From NCBI GenBank assembly GCA_964515055.1, contig CAZEUG010000005.1:1-64000 (forward strand): a stretch of 64,000 nt of DNA, given 5' to 3'. This document shows, in pieces, positions 33,305 through 41,890 of the stretch; the stretch's first letter is position 1; each line of letters starts with the position of its first letter. A program made the translations under genes and the position numbers. The stretch comes from QAMX01 sp964515055 (GTDB lineage Bacteria > Bacillota > Clostridia > Oscillospirales > QAMX01). Below the pieces are notes generated by a model that did no database searches, was not told where the DNA came from, and saw nothing but the letters and a program-made list of their open reading frames with translations.

Positions 33305-33401
33305 ACAAGGTGTTTGCAGCGAAATCGGGGCGTACATGAGAGCGCCGCGCGCTCCCGTTTTTCTCTGTTTCAGTACATCAGAGTTGGGTGGAATCTGTAC
33401 C

Positions 33402-36400
33402 GTGTATTTGAAATCGCTGGAGCTGTATGGCTTCAAATCTTTTCCGGATCGGGTCAAAATTGATTTTGGCTCCGGGTCAACCGGGATTGTTGGTCCAAAC
33501 GGCAGCGGGAAATCGAATATTTCTGATGCAATTCGCTGGGTTCTTGGGGAACAGTCCTCCAAAATGCTGCGGGGCAACAAAACGGAAGACGTTGTGTTCA
33601 GCGGCACGGAAAAGAGAAAACCACTGGGCATGGCTGAGGTTTCGCTGGTCTTTGACAATACGGCGCATTTTCTCAAAAGCGACGCGGACGAGGTCACCAT
33701 TACCCGTCGGTATTACCTCTCCGGAGAAAGCGAATATCGAATCAATAAAAAACAGGTTCGCCTCAAAGACGTCCGGGAATTATTCATGGACACCGGCCTT
33801 GGGCGGGACGGCTATTCCGTCATTGGTCAGGGCAAGATCGACGAGATTCTGTCGCAGAAAAGCGAAGACAGACGTGAAATTTTCGAAGAGGCTGCTGGTA
33901 TTTCAAAATATCGGGTTCGCAAGGAAGAAGCGGAACGCAAGTTGACGAACGCGGCAGACAATCTGACGCGTCTGGTGGATATTATTTCGGAGCTGGAAGT
34001 CCAGATTGTCCCGCTGGAAAAAAAGGCTGCCCGTGCTGCAACCTATTTGCTGCTCCATGACGAGCTACGTGACCTGGAGACCGATATCTGGTCTGAACGT
34101 CTGGAAGAACTGAAAACGCAGATGACCAAAGCGTCTGGCAACTTGAAAATCTGTGAAACCATGCTGGCCGAATCCAGAATCTCGCTGGAACGTTTTTATC
34201 AGGAAGCAGAAGCAGCGACGGAAGCCGTTGCCGAAGGAAACAGCAAGGCAGAGATGCTTCGCCAGACCCTGCGGGAACAGGAGGCAACGCTCTCTGAGCT
34301 GGATGCAGCGGCGGCAGCTGCCGGAGCCAATGCCCAGCACCTTGAATTGCAGAAAACTCGTTTGAGCAGAGAATTGACGGAAAAGGAAAGCGCCGGCGAG
34401 CAGTACAGACAGCAGCTGCAAAAGAATCTGGACGATCTGGCGCAGCTCGAACAACAGAAAAAGTCTTGCGAAGACCGTTTGAATCAGCTCTATGCACAGA
34501 GCGAAACGCTGGCACGTGAAATGGGAGACTCTGCCCGGCAGCTGGAGGGTCTACGCGCCGAAGAAGCCATCCTCCGTATGGACATCGAAGAGACCAAAAA
34601 CGACCTGTCCGCGGTTCAGACGCTTTCCCATGAGTTGGAAACGAGACAGTCGGAGGAAGCAGATGGATTGGCAACGGCGCAGTCGGAGCTGGAAGCGGAA
34701 CAGGCGACAGCTACCAACGTTGCAGCACATCGCGCCAAGCAGCAGGAAAATGTGGACGAGCTGCGCAATGCATGGAATGGCTACCAGCTGCTGATTAAAC
34801 GCCGTGAAACCGTGTCGAAGGAAGCCAATGACGAAAAGCTGCGATTGACCATGGAAGTCAGCAACCTGACCTCCAGACACAAAATGCTCTCTGATCTTCA
34901 GCGCGATTATGAAGGATATTCCAAAGCTGTCAAAACACTGATGCAGCTGCACGGTCGAGGGACGATGCCCGGCATCTGCGGGACGGTTGGTGAATTGATT
35001 CGGGTGAATCCGGAACATACGCTCGCGATTGAAACGGCTTTGGGCGGCGCATTGCAGAATGTGGTAACACGAACGGAAGAAGATGCAAAAGCAGCCATTG
35101 AGTACCTGAAACGAAGCGATGCCGGCCGGGCGACTTTTTTGCCAGTTAGCGCGATTCACGGCAACGTTTTGCAGGAGAATGGCCTATCCGCTGAATCGGG
35201 CTTTGTTGGGATTGCAGTCGAACTCTGCACGTTTGAACCAACCTATACTGGCATATTCCATTCGCTGCTTGGCCGAACGGCTGTCTTTGACAGCTTGGAT
35301 TCCGCTGTCCGCACCGCGAAAAAACGCGGACACCGATTCCGGATTGTGACCTTGGACGGACAGGTCATCAACGCAGGCGGCTCCATGACCGGCGGCAGCG
35401 CGGGCCGCAACACCGGGATTCTTTCCCGCGCCAATGACATTCAAAAACTGGAGGAAAACCTCCGAACCCTGACAGAACAGAAAAAACAGGCTGAAAAACG
35501 TGTGGAAGAAGCGGAACGCCAGCTGAAAGAGGTTCGTTACCAGTTGACGTCTGCGGAGGATGAAATTCGTTCAGCGGAGGATCAGCTGCTTTCGCTGAAT
35601 CTGGCTGTTCAGCAGCAGGAAAAGCTGATTCTGTCCAGTCGGGAAAAAGTGGAAACCCTATCCAAAAACCGTGACCGCACCAGAGAGCGTGTAGAGGAAC
35701 TGGAGCGCCAGGCCGTAGAGCTACAGAACCGAATCCACGAGCTGACGACTCAAATGGATGCGCTGCAGGGAAAGACGCAGGCTCTGTCCGGTCAACAGTC
35801 AGATACGGAGCAGCAGCGAAGCACGCTCTCAGAAAACATTACAGATCAACGTGTCCAGCTGGCATCCCTGACAACGCAAACCGATCATCTCCGTGAAACG
35901 GTGGATGCTGTGAAAAAGCAAATTGCAGATGCGCAGATGGCCGGTCGGGATGTTCGGAGTGAAATGGAAAAAATCGCCGATGATCTTCGACGCCTGGAAG
36001 AAGAACAGACGGTTCGGACAGTCAGACAAGCCGAGTGCCGGAACGCCATCCAAACGCTTGAGGCAGACGTGGAACGTCTGCAAAAGCAGAGAATGGCTGA
36101 TGAAGCTCGGAAAACCGAGTCGGATGCCAATGCCCGAACAGTTTCGGAACGCGTCATCCAGATGGAACGTGAATATACCCGCCTTGAAGCCATTGTCAAT
36201 GACGGAGAGCAGGAACGCAAACGCATCTCTGATCAGATGTGGGAGCAATATGAACTGACACCGGGAGAAGCGGCGTCACGTGCAAAACCGGTGGAAAACC
36301 GCGCACAGGTTCAGCGCCGCATCGCGGAGCTGAAATCCAAAAAACGTGCGCTTGGCGATGTGGATACCGGAGCCATTGACGAGCTGAAGCAATTAAAAGA

Positions 36401-36983
36401 ACGGTATGCATATCTGACGGCACAACAGGCTGATCTTGCAAAATCAACGCAGGAACTCACAGACCTGATTGATGGCATCACGAATGAAATGAAAACACTG
36501 TTCGAAACGACCTTTGACGAGGTCAGTGATTCATTTGGAACGGTGTTCCGTGAAATTTTCGGCGGAGGCCGCGCGGAACTCGTGCTTGCAGACCGCAGCG
36601 ATGTGTTAAACTGCGGCATCGAGATCCACGTACAACCGCCCGGAAAAAGCCTGAAAATTCTGAGTCTGCTTTCCGGTGGCGAAAAAGCACTGGTTGCCAT
36701 TGCACTGTATTTTTCAATTTTGCGTATTCGACCGGCACCGTTTTGTGTATTGGATGAAATTGATGCAGCTCTGGATGAAAAGAATGTCGCTCGCTTTGCG
36801 GCATATCTGAGCCGATTCGCAGAGAAAACACAGTTCATTCTGATTACGCACCGGCGCGGAACCATGGAAATCGCTGACCGCATCTATGGCATTACGATGC
36901 AGGAACAGGGGATTTCCAAGGTGATTCCGCTTGATATGGCCGAAGTCGAAAAACGCTTCATAAAACAAACGGAAGGAGCTTAA
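33402..36983 (+). CDS. smc: Chromosome segregation protein SMC
   Basis: 1193 aa ATPase that compacts and segregates the chromosome with ScpA/ScpB (not in this window). N-terminal head MYLKSLELYGFKSFPDRV with Walker A GPNGSGKS at residues 31-38; long coiled coil; hinge around residues 520-660 (GICGTVGELIRVNPEH, GGSMTGGSAGR at its end); second coiled coil; C-terminal head with signature LSGGEKALVAIAL and Walker B FCVLDEIDAALD. GTG start chosen because the conserved MYLK begins there and GGTGGA is about 10 nt upstream. ftsY follows after 2 bp. Confidence 0.97.
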   Translation: MYLKSLELYGFKSFPDRVKIDFGSGSTGIVGPNGSGKSNISDAIRWVLGEQSSKMLRGNKTEDVVFSGTEKRKPLGMAEVSLVFDNTAHFLKSDADEVTITRRYYLSGESEYRINKKQVRLKDVRELFMDTGLGRDGYSVIGQGKIDEILSQKSEDRREIFEEAAGISKYRVRKEEAERKLTNAADNLTRLVDIISELEVQIVPLEKKAARAATYLLLHDELRDLETDIWSERLEELKTQMTKASGNLKICETMLAESRISLERFYQEAEAATEAVAEGNSKAEMLRQTLREQEATLSELDAAAAAAGANAQHLELQKTRLSRELTEKESAGEQYRQQLQKNLDDLAQLEQQKKSCEDRLNQLYAQSETLAREMGDSARQLEGLRAEEAILRMDIEETKNDLSAVQTLSHELETRQSEEADGLATAQSELEAEQATATNVAAHRAKQQENVDELRNAWNGYQLLIKRRETVSKEANDEKLRLTMEVSNLTSRHKMLSDLQRDYEGYSKAVKTLMQLHGRGTMPGICGTVGELIRVNPEHTLAIETALGGALQNVVTRTEEDAKAAIEYLKRSDAGRATFLPVSAIHGNVLQENGLSAESGFVGIAVELCTFEPTYTGIFHSLLGRTAVFDSLDSAVRTAKKRGHRFRIVTLDGQVINAGGSMTGGSAGRNTGILSRANDIQKLEENLRTLTEQKKQAEKRVEEAERQLKEVRYQLTSAEDEIRSAEDQLLSLNLAVQQQEKLILSSREKVETLSKNRDRTRERVEELERQAVELQNRIHELTTQMDALQGKTQALSGQQSDTEQQRSTLSENITDQRVQLASLTTQTDHLRETVDAVKKQIADAQMAGRDVRSEMEKIADDLRRLEEEQTVRTVRQAECRNAIQTLEADVERLQKQRMADEARKTESDANARTVSERVIQMEREYTRLEAIVNDGEQERKRISDQMWEQYELTPGEAASRAKPVENRAQVQRRIAELKSKKRALGDVDTGAIDELKQLKERYAYLTAQQADLAKSTQELTDLIDGITNEMKTLFETTFDEVSDSFGTVFREIFGGGRAELVLADRSDVLNCGIEIHVQPPGKSLKILSLLSGGEKALVAIALYFSILRIRPAPFCVLDEIDAALDEKNVARFAAYLSRFAEKTQFILITHRRGTMEIADRIYGITMQEQGISKVIPLDMAEVEKRFIKQTEGA

Positions 36984-36985
36984 TC

Positions 36986-37888
36986 ATGGGTTTCTTTGAA
37001 AAAATCAAGCAGGGACTGAAAAAAACAAAAGACAACATCGGCGCCATGCTGTCCGGAATTTTCTCCGGCCGCAAAGTCGATGAAGCGCTGATGGAAGAGC
37101 TGGAGGAAGTCCTCATTCTGGCCGATCTCGGCGTGGAATGCACAGAACGCGTCATGACAGATCTGCGGGAACGGATCCGCAGCAAGAAAATCGAAGCATC
37201 AGAAGATGTTCGAAATGAGCTGCGTGAAATCCTGAAGGAAATTCTGAAGGACTCCGGCGGGTCGCTGCGACTAACCACCAAGCCCTCTATTATCCTGGTC
37301 ATCGGCGTGAACGGCGTCGGTAAAACAACGACAATTGGCAAAATCGCCGGTAACCTGACCGCCGAAGGCAGGAACGTTTTGCTGGCGGCGGGCGATACCT
37401 TCCGCGCTGCGGCGGCTGAACAGCTGACCATTTGGTCTCAGCGCGCAGGCGCATCCATCATTTCACGCGGAGAAGGCGCTGACCCGGCTTCCGTTATTTT
37501 TGACGCCATTCAGGCCGGCAAAGCACGCGGCACCGATGTGATTATCTGCGATACCGCCGGACGTCTGCACAATAAATCCAATCTGATGAATGAGCTGGCC
37601 AAGATTGACCGGATTATCAATCGGGAGCTGCCCGATGCCGATAAAGAGGTTCTGCTTGTTATTGATGCAACGACCGGACAAAACGGCCTGATGCAGGCGA
37701 ATGAATTCCGGAATGTCGCCGGTGTGACCGGTCTGGTACTGACCAAGCTGGACGGAACGGCAAAGGGTGGAATTGCAGTCGCCATTGCCGCCTCCTGCGG
37801 TCTGCCGATTCGATATGTCGGCGTGGGTGAACAGATGGATGATCTGATGCCGTTCCAGGCCGATCAGTTTGTCGATGCTTTGATTTAG
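36986..37888 (+). CDS. ftsY: Signal recognition particle receptor FtsY
   Basis: GTPase that docks SRP-ribosome complexes at the membrane. 300 aa, the short form without acidic A domain. N domain MGFFEKIKQGLKKTKDNIG onward, G domain with GVNGVGKTTTIGKIAG (G1, about residues 108-123), AGDTFRAAAAEQL, CDTAGRLHN (G3), LTKLDGTAKGG (G4) and GVGEQMDDLMPF near the C-terminus. GGAAGGAG RBS inside the end of smc. Coupled with smc as in many Firmicutes. Confidence 0.97.
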   Translation: MGFFEKIKQGLKKTKDNIGAMLSGIFSGRKVDEALMEELEEVLILADLGVECTERVMTDLRERIRSKKIEASEDVRNELREILKEILKDSGGSLRLTTKPSIILVIGVNGVGKTTTIGKIAGNLTAEGRNVLLAAGDTFRAAAAEQLTIWSQRAGASIISRGEGADPASVIFDAIQAGKARGTDVIICDTAGRLHNKSNLMNELAKIDRIINRELPDADKEVLLVIDATTGQNGLMQANEFRNVAGVTGLVLTKLDGTAKGGIAVAIAASCGLPIRYVGVGEQMDDLMPFQADQFVDALI

Positions 37889-37898
37889 GAGGAAACGT

Positions 37899-38612
37899 AT
37901 GCGATTCGAAAACAGACGTGCGGATGAAGCGCGCCCGCTGCACTTCACCGTGGGATATTGTGAATATCCGGCCGGCAGTGTTTTGATCGAAACAGGGAAG
38001 ACACGGGTTCTGTGCAACGCGACCGTTGAAGAACGGGTGCCGCCCTATCTGATGAATACAGGGAAAGGCTGGGTAACAGCAGAGTATTCAATGCTGCCCG
38101 CTGCGACCAGGGAACGTACACGCCGCGATGTGCAGAACCTCAAGCTGTCTCCGCGGTCGGCCGAAATTCAACGCCTGATTGGGCGCTCCCTGCGCAGCGT
38201 CACAGACCTGCACGCGATCGACGGATTGACGATCACGGTGGACTGCGATGTGCTTCAGGCGGACGGCGGAACGCGTACCGCAGCCATTACCGGCGGTTAC
38301 CTTGCGCTGTGGCTGGCCTGCCAGTCTTTGCAAAAGGAAGGACGCTTGACGACGAACCCGCTGCGGGCTGAGGTGGCCGCCGTCTCTGCCGGTGTTGTGG
38401 ACGGACAGGTGCTGCTTGATTTGGATTATTCCGAAGACAGCCGTGCGGAAGCGGATTTCAATATGATCATGACATCGTCCGGTGAGATCATTGAGCTGCA
38501 GGGGACGGGTGAGGCGCGCCCGTTCAGCCGGGATGAGCTAAACCAGATGCTGACACTCGGCGAGCGAGCCATTGCGGATATGTGCAGAGTCAGGCGGGCA
38601 TACATGTGCTGA
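37899..38612 (+). CDS. rph: Ribonuclease PH
   Basis: 237 aa phosphorolytic 3'-5' exoribonuclease that trims tRNA 3' ends. Starts MRFENRRADEARPLHFTVGY; EYSMLPAATRERTRRD and RTAAITGGYLALWLA are RNase PH motifs; DLDYSEDSRAEADFNMIM carries the catalytic acidic cluster. RBS TTAGGAGGAAACGT before ATG. Stop lies inside the next gene, the usual rph-rdgB arrangement. Confidence 0.96.
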   Translation: MRFENRRADEARPLHFTVGYCEYPAGSVLIETGKTRVLCNATVEERVPPYLMNTGKGWVTAEYSMLPAATRERTRRDVQNLKLSPRSAEIQRLIGRSLRSVTDLHAIDGLTITVDCDVLQADGGTRTAAITGGYLALWLACQSLQKEGRLTTNPLRAEVAAVSAGVVDGQVLLDLDYSEDSRAEADFNMIMTSSGEIIELQGTGEARPFSRDELNQMLTLGERAIADMCRVRRAYMC

Positions 38613-39202
38613 AGCGTGTACTGGCCGCAACCAATAACCCCGGAAAGCTGACAGAGTTTCGCGCCATTCTGGAACCGCTGGGTTTTTTGGTTTGCTCCAT
38701 GAAGGAAGCAGGAGTCTGTTCAGAACCGGAGGAGACCGGTAAGACGTTTGAAGAAAATGCGCGAATCAAGGCGTGTGCCGCGGCCAAAGCGGCTGGTTGT
38801 CTGGCACTGGCAGATGATTCCGGCCTGTGTGTGGATGCGCTGGACGGCGCACCGGGAATCTATACTGCACGCTTCGGCGGGGATGTGCCGCAAAACGAGA
38901 AAAACGCCCTGCTGCTGAAACAGCTGGAAAACGTTCCGGCCGAAAAAAGATCGGCTCGTTTCGTTTCAGCCGTCTGTCTTGCAAAACCGGATGGCTCCTG
39001 CACCGAGGCACAGGGCATCTGCGAAGGCTGGATTCTGACAGAACCACATGGAACGAGCGGGTTTGGCTATGATCCGATTTTTGCAGATCGGCAGGGTCGC
39101 TCGTTTGGGGAACTGCCATCGGAAGAAAAAAACCGGATTTCTCACCGCGCACAGGCCATGGCCGCACTGGCCGCTAAATTGACATCCCAAAGGGAGGAAT
39201 AA
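38606..39202 (+). CDS. rdgB: Non-canonical purine NTP pyrophosphatase (RdgB/HAM1)
   Basis: Removes dITP, ITP and XTP. 198 aa. ATNNPGKLTEFRAILEP is the nucleotide-binding start; ALADDSGLCVDALDGAPG and SGFGYDPIFAD are family motifs with the catalytic Asp, and SHRAQAM ends it. Start GTG 38606 chosen to give MLKRVLAATNN, overlapping rph by 7 bp; a GTG at 38582 would add eight residues. Coupled translation explains the missing strong RBS. Confidence 0.94.
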   Translation: MLKRVLAATNNPGKLTEFRAILEPLGFLVCSMKEAGVCSEPEETGKTFEENARIKACAAAKAAGCLALADDSGLCVDALDGAPGIYTARFGGDVPQNEKNALLLKQLENVPAEKRSARFVSAVCLAKPDGSCTEAQGICEGWILTEPHGTSGFGYDPIFADRQGRSFGELPSEEKNRISHRAQAMAALAAKLTSQREE

Positions 39203-39205
39203 CAG

Positions 39206-39499
39206 ATGTTGACAAGTAAACAAAGAGCGTTTCTGCGTTCGAAAGCCAATACATTGTCCCCGCTGACACAAATCGGAAAAGAAGGCGTGTCGCGTCAGTT
39301 GATTTCGCAGATTGACGGAGCACTTCGATCCCATGAGCTGATTAAACTGCACGTTCTGGAAAACAGCGGTCTGCAGGCACGGGAAGCCTGTGATGAACTC
39401 TGCGCAGCAGTCCATGCGGAGGGTGTCCAGTGCATCGGCCGAAAAATTGTAATTTACCGCAGAAATCCGGAAAAACCGATTTACGAACTGCCGGTCTGA
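39206..39499 (+). CDS. yhbY: Ribosome assembly RNA-binding protein YhbY (YqeI)
   Basis: 97 aa CRM-domain protein that associates with pre-50S particles. MLTSKQRAFLRSKANTLSPL, then IGKEGVSRQLISQIDGAL and the ELIKLHVLEN segment; the CRM GxxG loop is in the first half. RBS GGGAGGAATAAC. Stop overlaps the nadD start (TGATG). Confidence 0.95.
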   Translation: MLTSKQRAFLRSKANTLSPLTQIGKEGVSRQLISQIDGALRSHELIKLHVLENSGLQAREACDELCAAVHAEGVQCIGRKIVIYRRNPEKPIYELPV

Positions 39500-40164
39500 T
39501 GAAAAAGAACGAACAAATTGGCGTGCTTGGCGGAACCTTCAATCCGCCGCACATGGGCCATGTCCACTTGGCCATTCAGGCGGCCGATGAGCTGGCGCTG
39601 GATCGCGTGCTTTTAATCCCGGATGCTCTTCCGCCGCATAAAGAAACAGCAGACGGAACGCCGGATGCGTGGACGCGGCTGAAAATGGTCCAGCTGGCCG
39701 CGCAGGCGGATCCGCGCCTTCAGGCGGATGACTGCGAAATACGTCGCGGCGGAAAGAGCTATACATTCGATACACTGACGGAATTGACCAGACGCTTTCC
39801 GGATGCCGATCTGACATTCCTTTGCGGAACGGATATGTTCTTGACGCTCGATCGATGGTATCGAGCAGCCGATCTTTTCCGACTGGCTCGGTTTGCGGTG
39901 GCTGCCCGCAATTCGGGGGAGGAAGCTGCGTTGCTTTGCAAACAGCAGGAATTGAAAACCTGTTTTCAGGCGGATACGGTTCTGCTGCACGGAAACATTC
40001 TGCCAATTTCCTCCACAGAAGTTCGAAATCAGCTGAAACAGGGGGATATTTCGCAGCTGGATCCGATCGTTGCGGACTATATTACACAAAACAATCTGTT
40101 TCTTTTTCAATCGGAACAACGGGAAAACGGCAACTTTACCGGAAAAACGTCACAGAATATTTGA
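39499..40164 (+). CDS. nadD: Nicotinate-nucleotide adenylyltransferase
   Basis: 221 aa. Adenylylates nicotinate mononucleotide in NAD synthesis. GVLGGTFNPPHMGHVHLA is the HxGH nucleotidyltransferase motif and LPISSTEVRNQL the ISSTxxR motif. ATG overlaps the yhbY stop. In Bacillus and most Clostridia the yhbY-nadD pair is followed by yqeK (HD-domain Ap4A hydrolase) and rsfS; here a promoter and an LCP gene come next and yqeK is missing from the locus. Confidence 0.95.
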   Translation: MKKNEQIGVLGGTFNPPHMGHVHLAIQAADELALDRVLLIPDALPPHKETADGTPDAWTRLKMVQLAAQADPRLQADDCEIRRGGKSYTFDTLTELTRRFPDADLTFLCGTDMFLTLDRWYRAADLFRLARFAVAARNSGEEAALLCKQQELKTCFQADTVLLHGNILPISSTEVRNQLKQGDISQLDPIVADYITQNNLFLFQSEQRENGNFTGKTSQNI

Positions 40165-40174
40165 AACTTTCCTA

Positions 40175-40203
40175 TTGACAAGTCCGCCAAACCGTTGTAT
40201 CAT
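40175..40203 (+). promoter_or_regulatory. Sigma-A promoter of LCP-rsfS-leuS
   Basis: TTGACA (40175-40180), 17 bp, TATCAT (40198-40203). About 80 bp before the LCP start. Confidence 0.82.
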
Positions 40204-40286
40204 ATAGTTGTTTTATTGGGACTGTGCGGGAATCGGCGCAATGCAACCGTTTCCGGACAGTGTTGTTTCTAAAGGAAGTGAATCCA

Positions 40287-41354
40287 TTGTCTACTCAGGA
40301 AAAAACAGGGGGCAGTCTGATGAAACGCCTCCTGATCGGAATAATTGTGATTGCGTTGATTGCGCTGGCTGCGGTTGCTGGTGCAAAATTTTTGGAGCAG
40401 TCGACCAGTGTACCGCCAGAAACGGAAGCCCCGAGTACACTGCCGCGCCCGGTGCAGAGTGAAACGGATGCATCCGGCAACCCGATCACTGATAACAGCG
40501 GGAATTCGGTCACGACGTCCTCTGACGATGCAACCAATCCTGACCAGCCGCCGCAGCTCTCCAAAAGGGAAGGTGTATATACCTTCCTGGTGGTCGGACT
40601 GGATCAATCCCAGAAGCTGTCGGACGTGATCATTTTGGTGACGTTTGATACGCAGGCCAATGCTTTGAATTGCCTGAGCATCCCACGTGACACCTACTCG
40701 CAGGCCAATAACCGGAGCTCCGGGTTGAAGCATATCAACCTGGCATATGGCCATGGCGGCATTGATCAGTTGAAGAACGAACTGTTCCATCTGGTCGGAT
40801 ACCAGGTCGACCGCCACGTTATCGTTAATATGAATGCCTTCGTCAAAATCATCAACTATATTGGCGGCGTCAATTTCTACGTTCCGCAGAACATGAATTA
40901 CGATGACCCGACCCAGAACCTGCATATTCATCTGACAAAAGGTCAACAGATTCTTTCGGGAAACGACGCGCTGAAGCTGATGCGCTTCCGTGGTTATGCA
41001 TCTGCGGATATCGGCCGAATCAGCGTCCGACATGATTTCCTGAAAACCGTTGCAGAACAGCTGCTGTCATCGAAGAGCGTCTCCAGAGCGATTGAAATCG
41101 CCGGAACCGTCTATGATAATGTTGAAACGGATATGGCTTTGGATGATCTGACCTGGTTTGCAAAGGAAGCGATCGAACTGGAGGGCTCCGGCATCTCGTT
41201 CTATACGCTGCCCGGTGGTCCGGCCAAGGATTCCGGTATGTGGATTCCGTATCCGCAGGCATCGCTGGAGCTGATTAACACGTACATGAACCCGTATAAT
41301 CAGGATATCCTGCACCTGGAAATGGTTTCACGTTCTGAAAACAGCGGAAAATAA
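40287..41354 (+). CDS. LytR-CpsA-Psr family cell-wall glycopolymer ligase
   Basis: 355 aa membrane-anchored LCP protein that transfers undecaprenyl-linked polymers (teichoic acids, capsules) to peptidoglycan. One N-terminal helix (LLIGIIVIALIALAAVAGA), a Ser/Thr/Asp/Pro-rich linker of about 65 residues, then the LCP domain: FLVVGLDQSQKLSDVIILV, CLSIPRDTYSQ with the lipid-binding Arg, INLAYGHGG and LMRFRGYASADIGR. TTG start has AAAGGAAG 8 nt upstream; ATG at 40320 is the alternative. Could act on the polymer begun by wecA/wecB elsewhere in this window. Confidence 0.92.
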   Translation: MSTQEKTGGSLMKRLLIGIIVIALIALAAVAGAKFLEQSTSVPPETEAPSTLPRPVQSETDASGNPITDNSGNSVTTSSDDATNPDQPPQLSKREGVYTFLVVGLDQSQKLSDVIILVTFDTQANALNCLSIPRDTYSQANNRSSGLKHINLAYGHGGIDQLKNELFHLVGYQVDRHVIVNMNAFVKIINYIGGVNFYVPQNMNYDDPTQNLHIHLTKGQQILSGNDALKLMRFRGYASADIGRISVRHDFLKTVAEQLLSSKSVSRAIEIAGTVYDNVETDMALDDLTWFAKEAIELEGSGISFYTLPGGPAKDSGMWIPYPQASLELINTYMNPYNQDILHLEMVSRSENSGK

Positions 41355-41368
41355 AAGGAGCGAATATA

Positions 41369-41770
41369 ATGACAACAAAAGAACTGACAAAAACCGCACT
41401 GAATGCGCTTCTGGATCGAAAAGCCTCTGATATTGTTCTGCTCCGCGTCACGAAACAGACGACTCTGGCGGATTATTATGTGATTTGCACAGGGACTTCC
41501 AACACGCAACTTCGCGCCATTGCCGATGCTGTGGACGAGTCCATGTCGAAGAAATACGGTCTTGAACCAAAGAGCATTGAGGGCTATCGCTCGGCCAGCT
41601 GGATTCTGCTGGATTATGGCAGCGTGATTGTGCACGCCTTCAAAAATGACACGCGCCAGTTCTATGATCTGGAACGCCTCTGGAGCGACTCGGAAAAACT
41701 GGATGTTCAGGAATTTCTAACCTCTAATGACGGGGACGGCGAGGAAACGGATGCGCTCTCAGCCAATTGA
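41369..41770 (+). CDS. rsfS: Ribosomal silencing factor RsfS
   Basis: 133 aa. Binds L14 and prevents subunit joining in nutrient stress. ALLDRKASDIVLLRVTKQTT, LADYYVICTGTSNTQLRAIAD and the ASWILLDYGSVIVHAF segment define the family; acidic tail at the end. RBS AAAGGAGCG 8-10 nt before ATG. 15 bp after LCP. In related genomes yqeK-LCP-rsfS is common, so only yqeK seems lost. Confidence 0.95.
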   Translation: MTTKELTKTALNALLDRKASDIVLLRVTKQTTLADYYVICTGTSNTQLRAIADAVDESMSKKYGLEPKSIEGYRSASWILLDYGSVIVHAFKNDTRQFYDLERLWSDSEKLDVQEFLTSNDGDGEETDALSAN

Positions 41771-41793
41771 CGAAAAGGCATAAATCAAAACAA

Positions 41794-41882
41794 GAACCCG
41801 ATTTGCAAAGCAGAATGTCAAACGGGTTCCATATAGATATATAGAAAGGATGTGTCCGTCGGCGAGACTGGAAGCGCCGGAC
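41794..41882 (+). repeat. Two hairpins in rsfS-leuS gap
   Basis: First: AACCCG(A)TTTG paired with CAAACGGGTT (about 41795-41829), no U-tract on the plus strand. Second: GTCCG (41854-41858) with CGGAC (41878-41882), close to the leuS RBS. No T-box sequence is present, so leuS is not T-box controlled here. Possible processing or translation-control elements. Confidence 0.4.
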
Positions 41883-41890
41883 GGAAGTGT

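Larger units (their letters stand above)
33032..33401. other. Divergent intergenic region, aminotransferase unit and smc
   Basis: 370 bp. Holds two divergent sigma-A promoters described separately; a leader of about 120 nt precedes the aminotransferase, and about 90 nt precedes smc. No T-box, riboswitch or strong hairpin that I can support is present in either leader. Confidence 0.6.
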
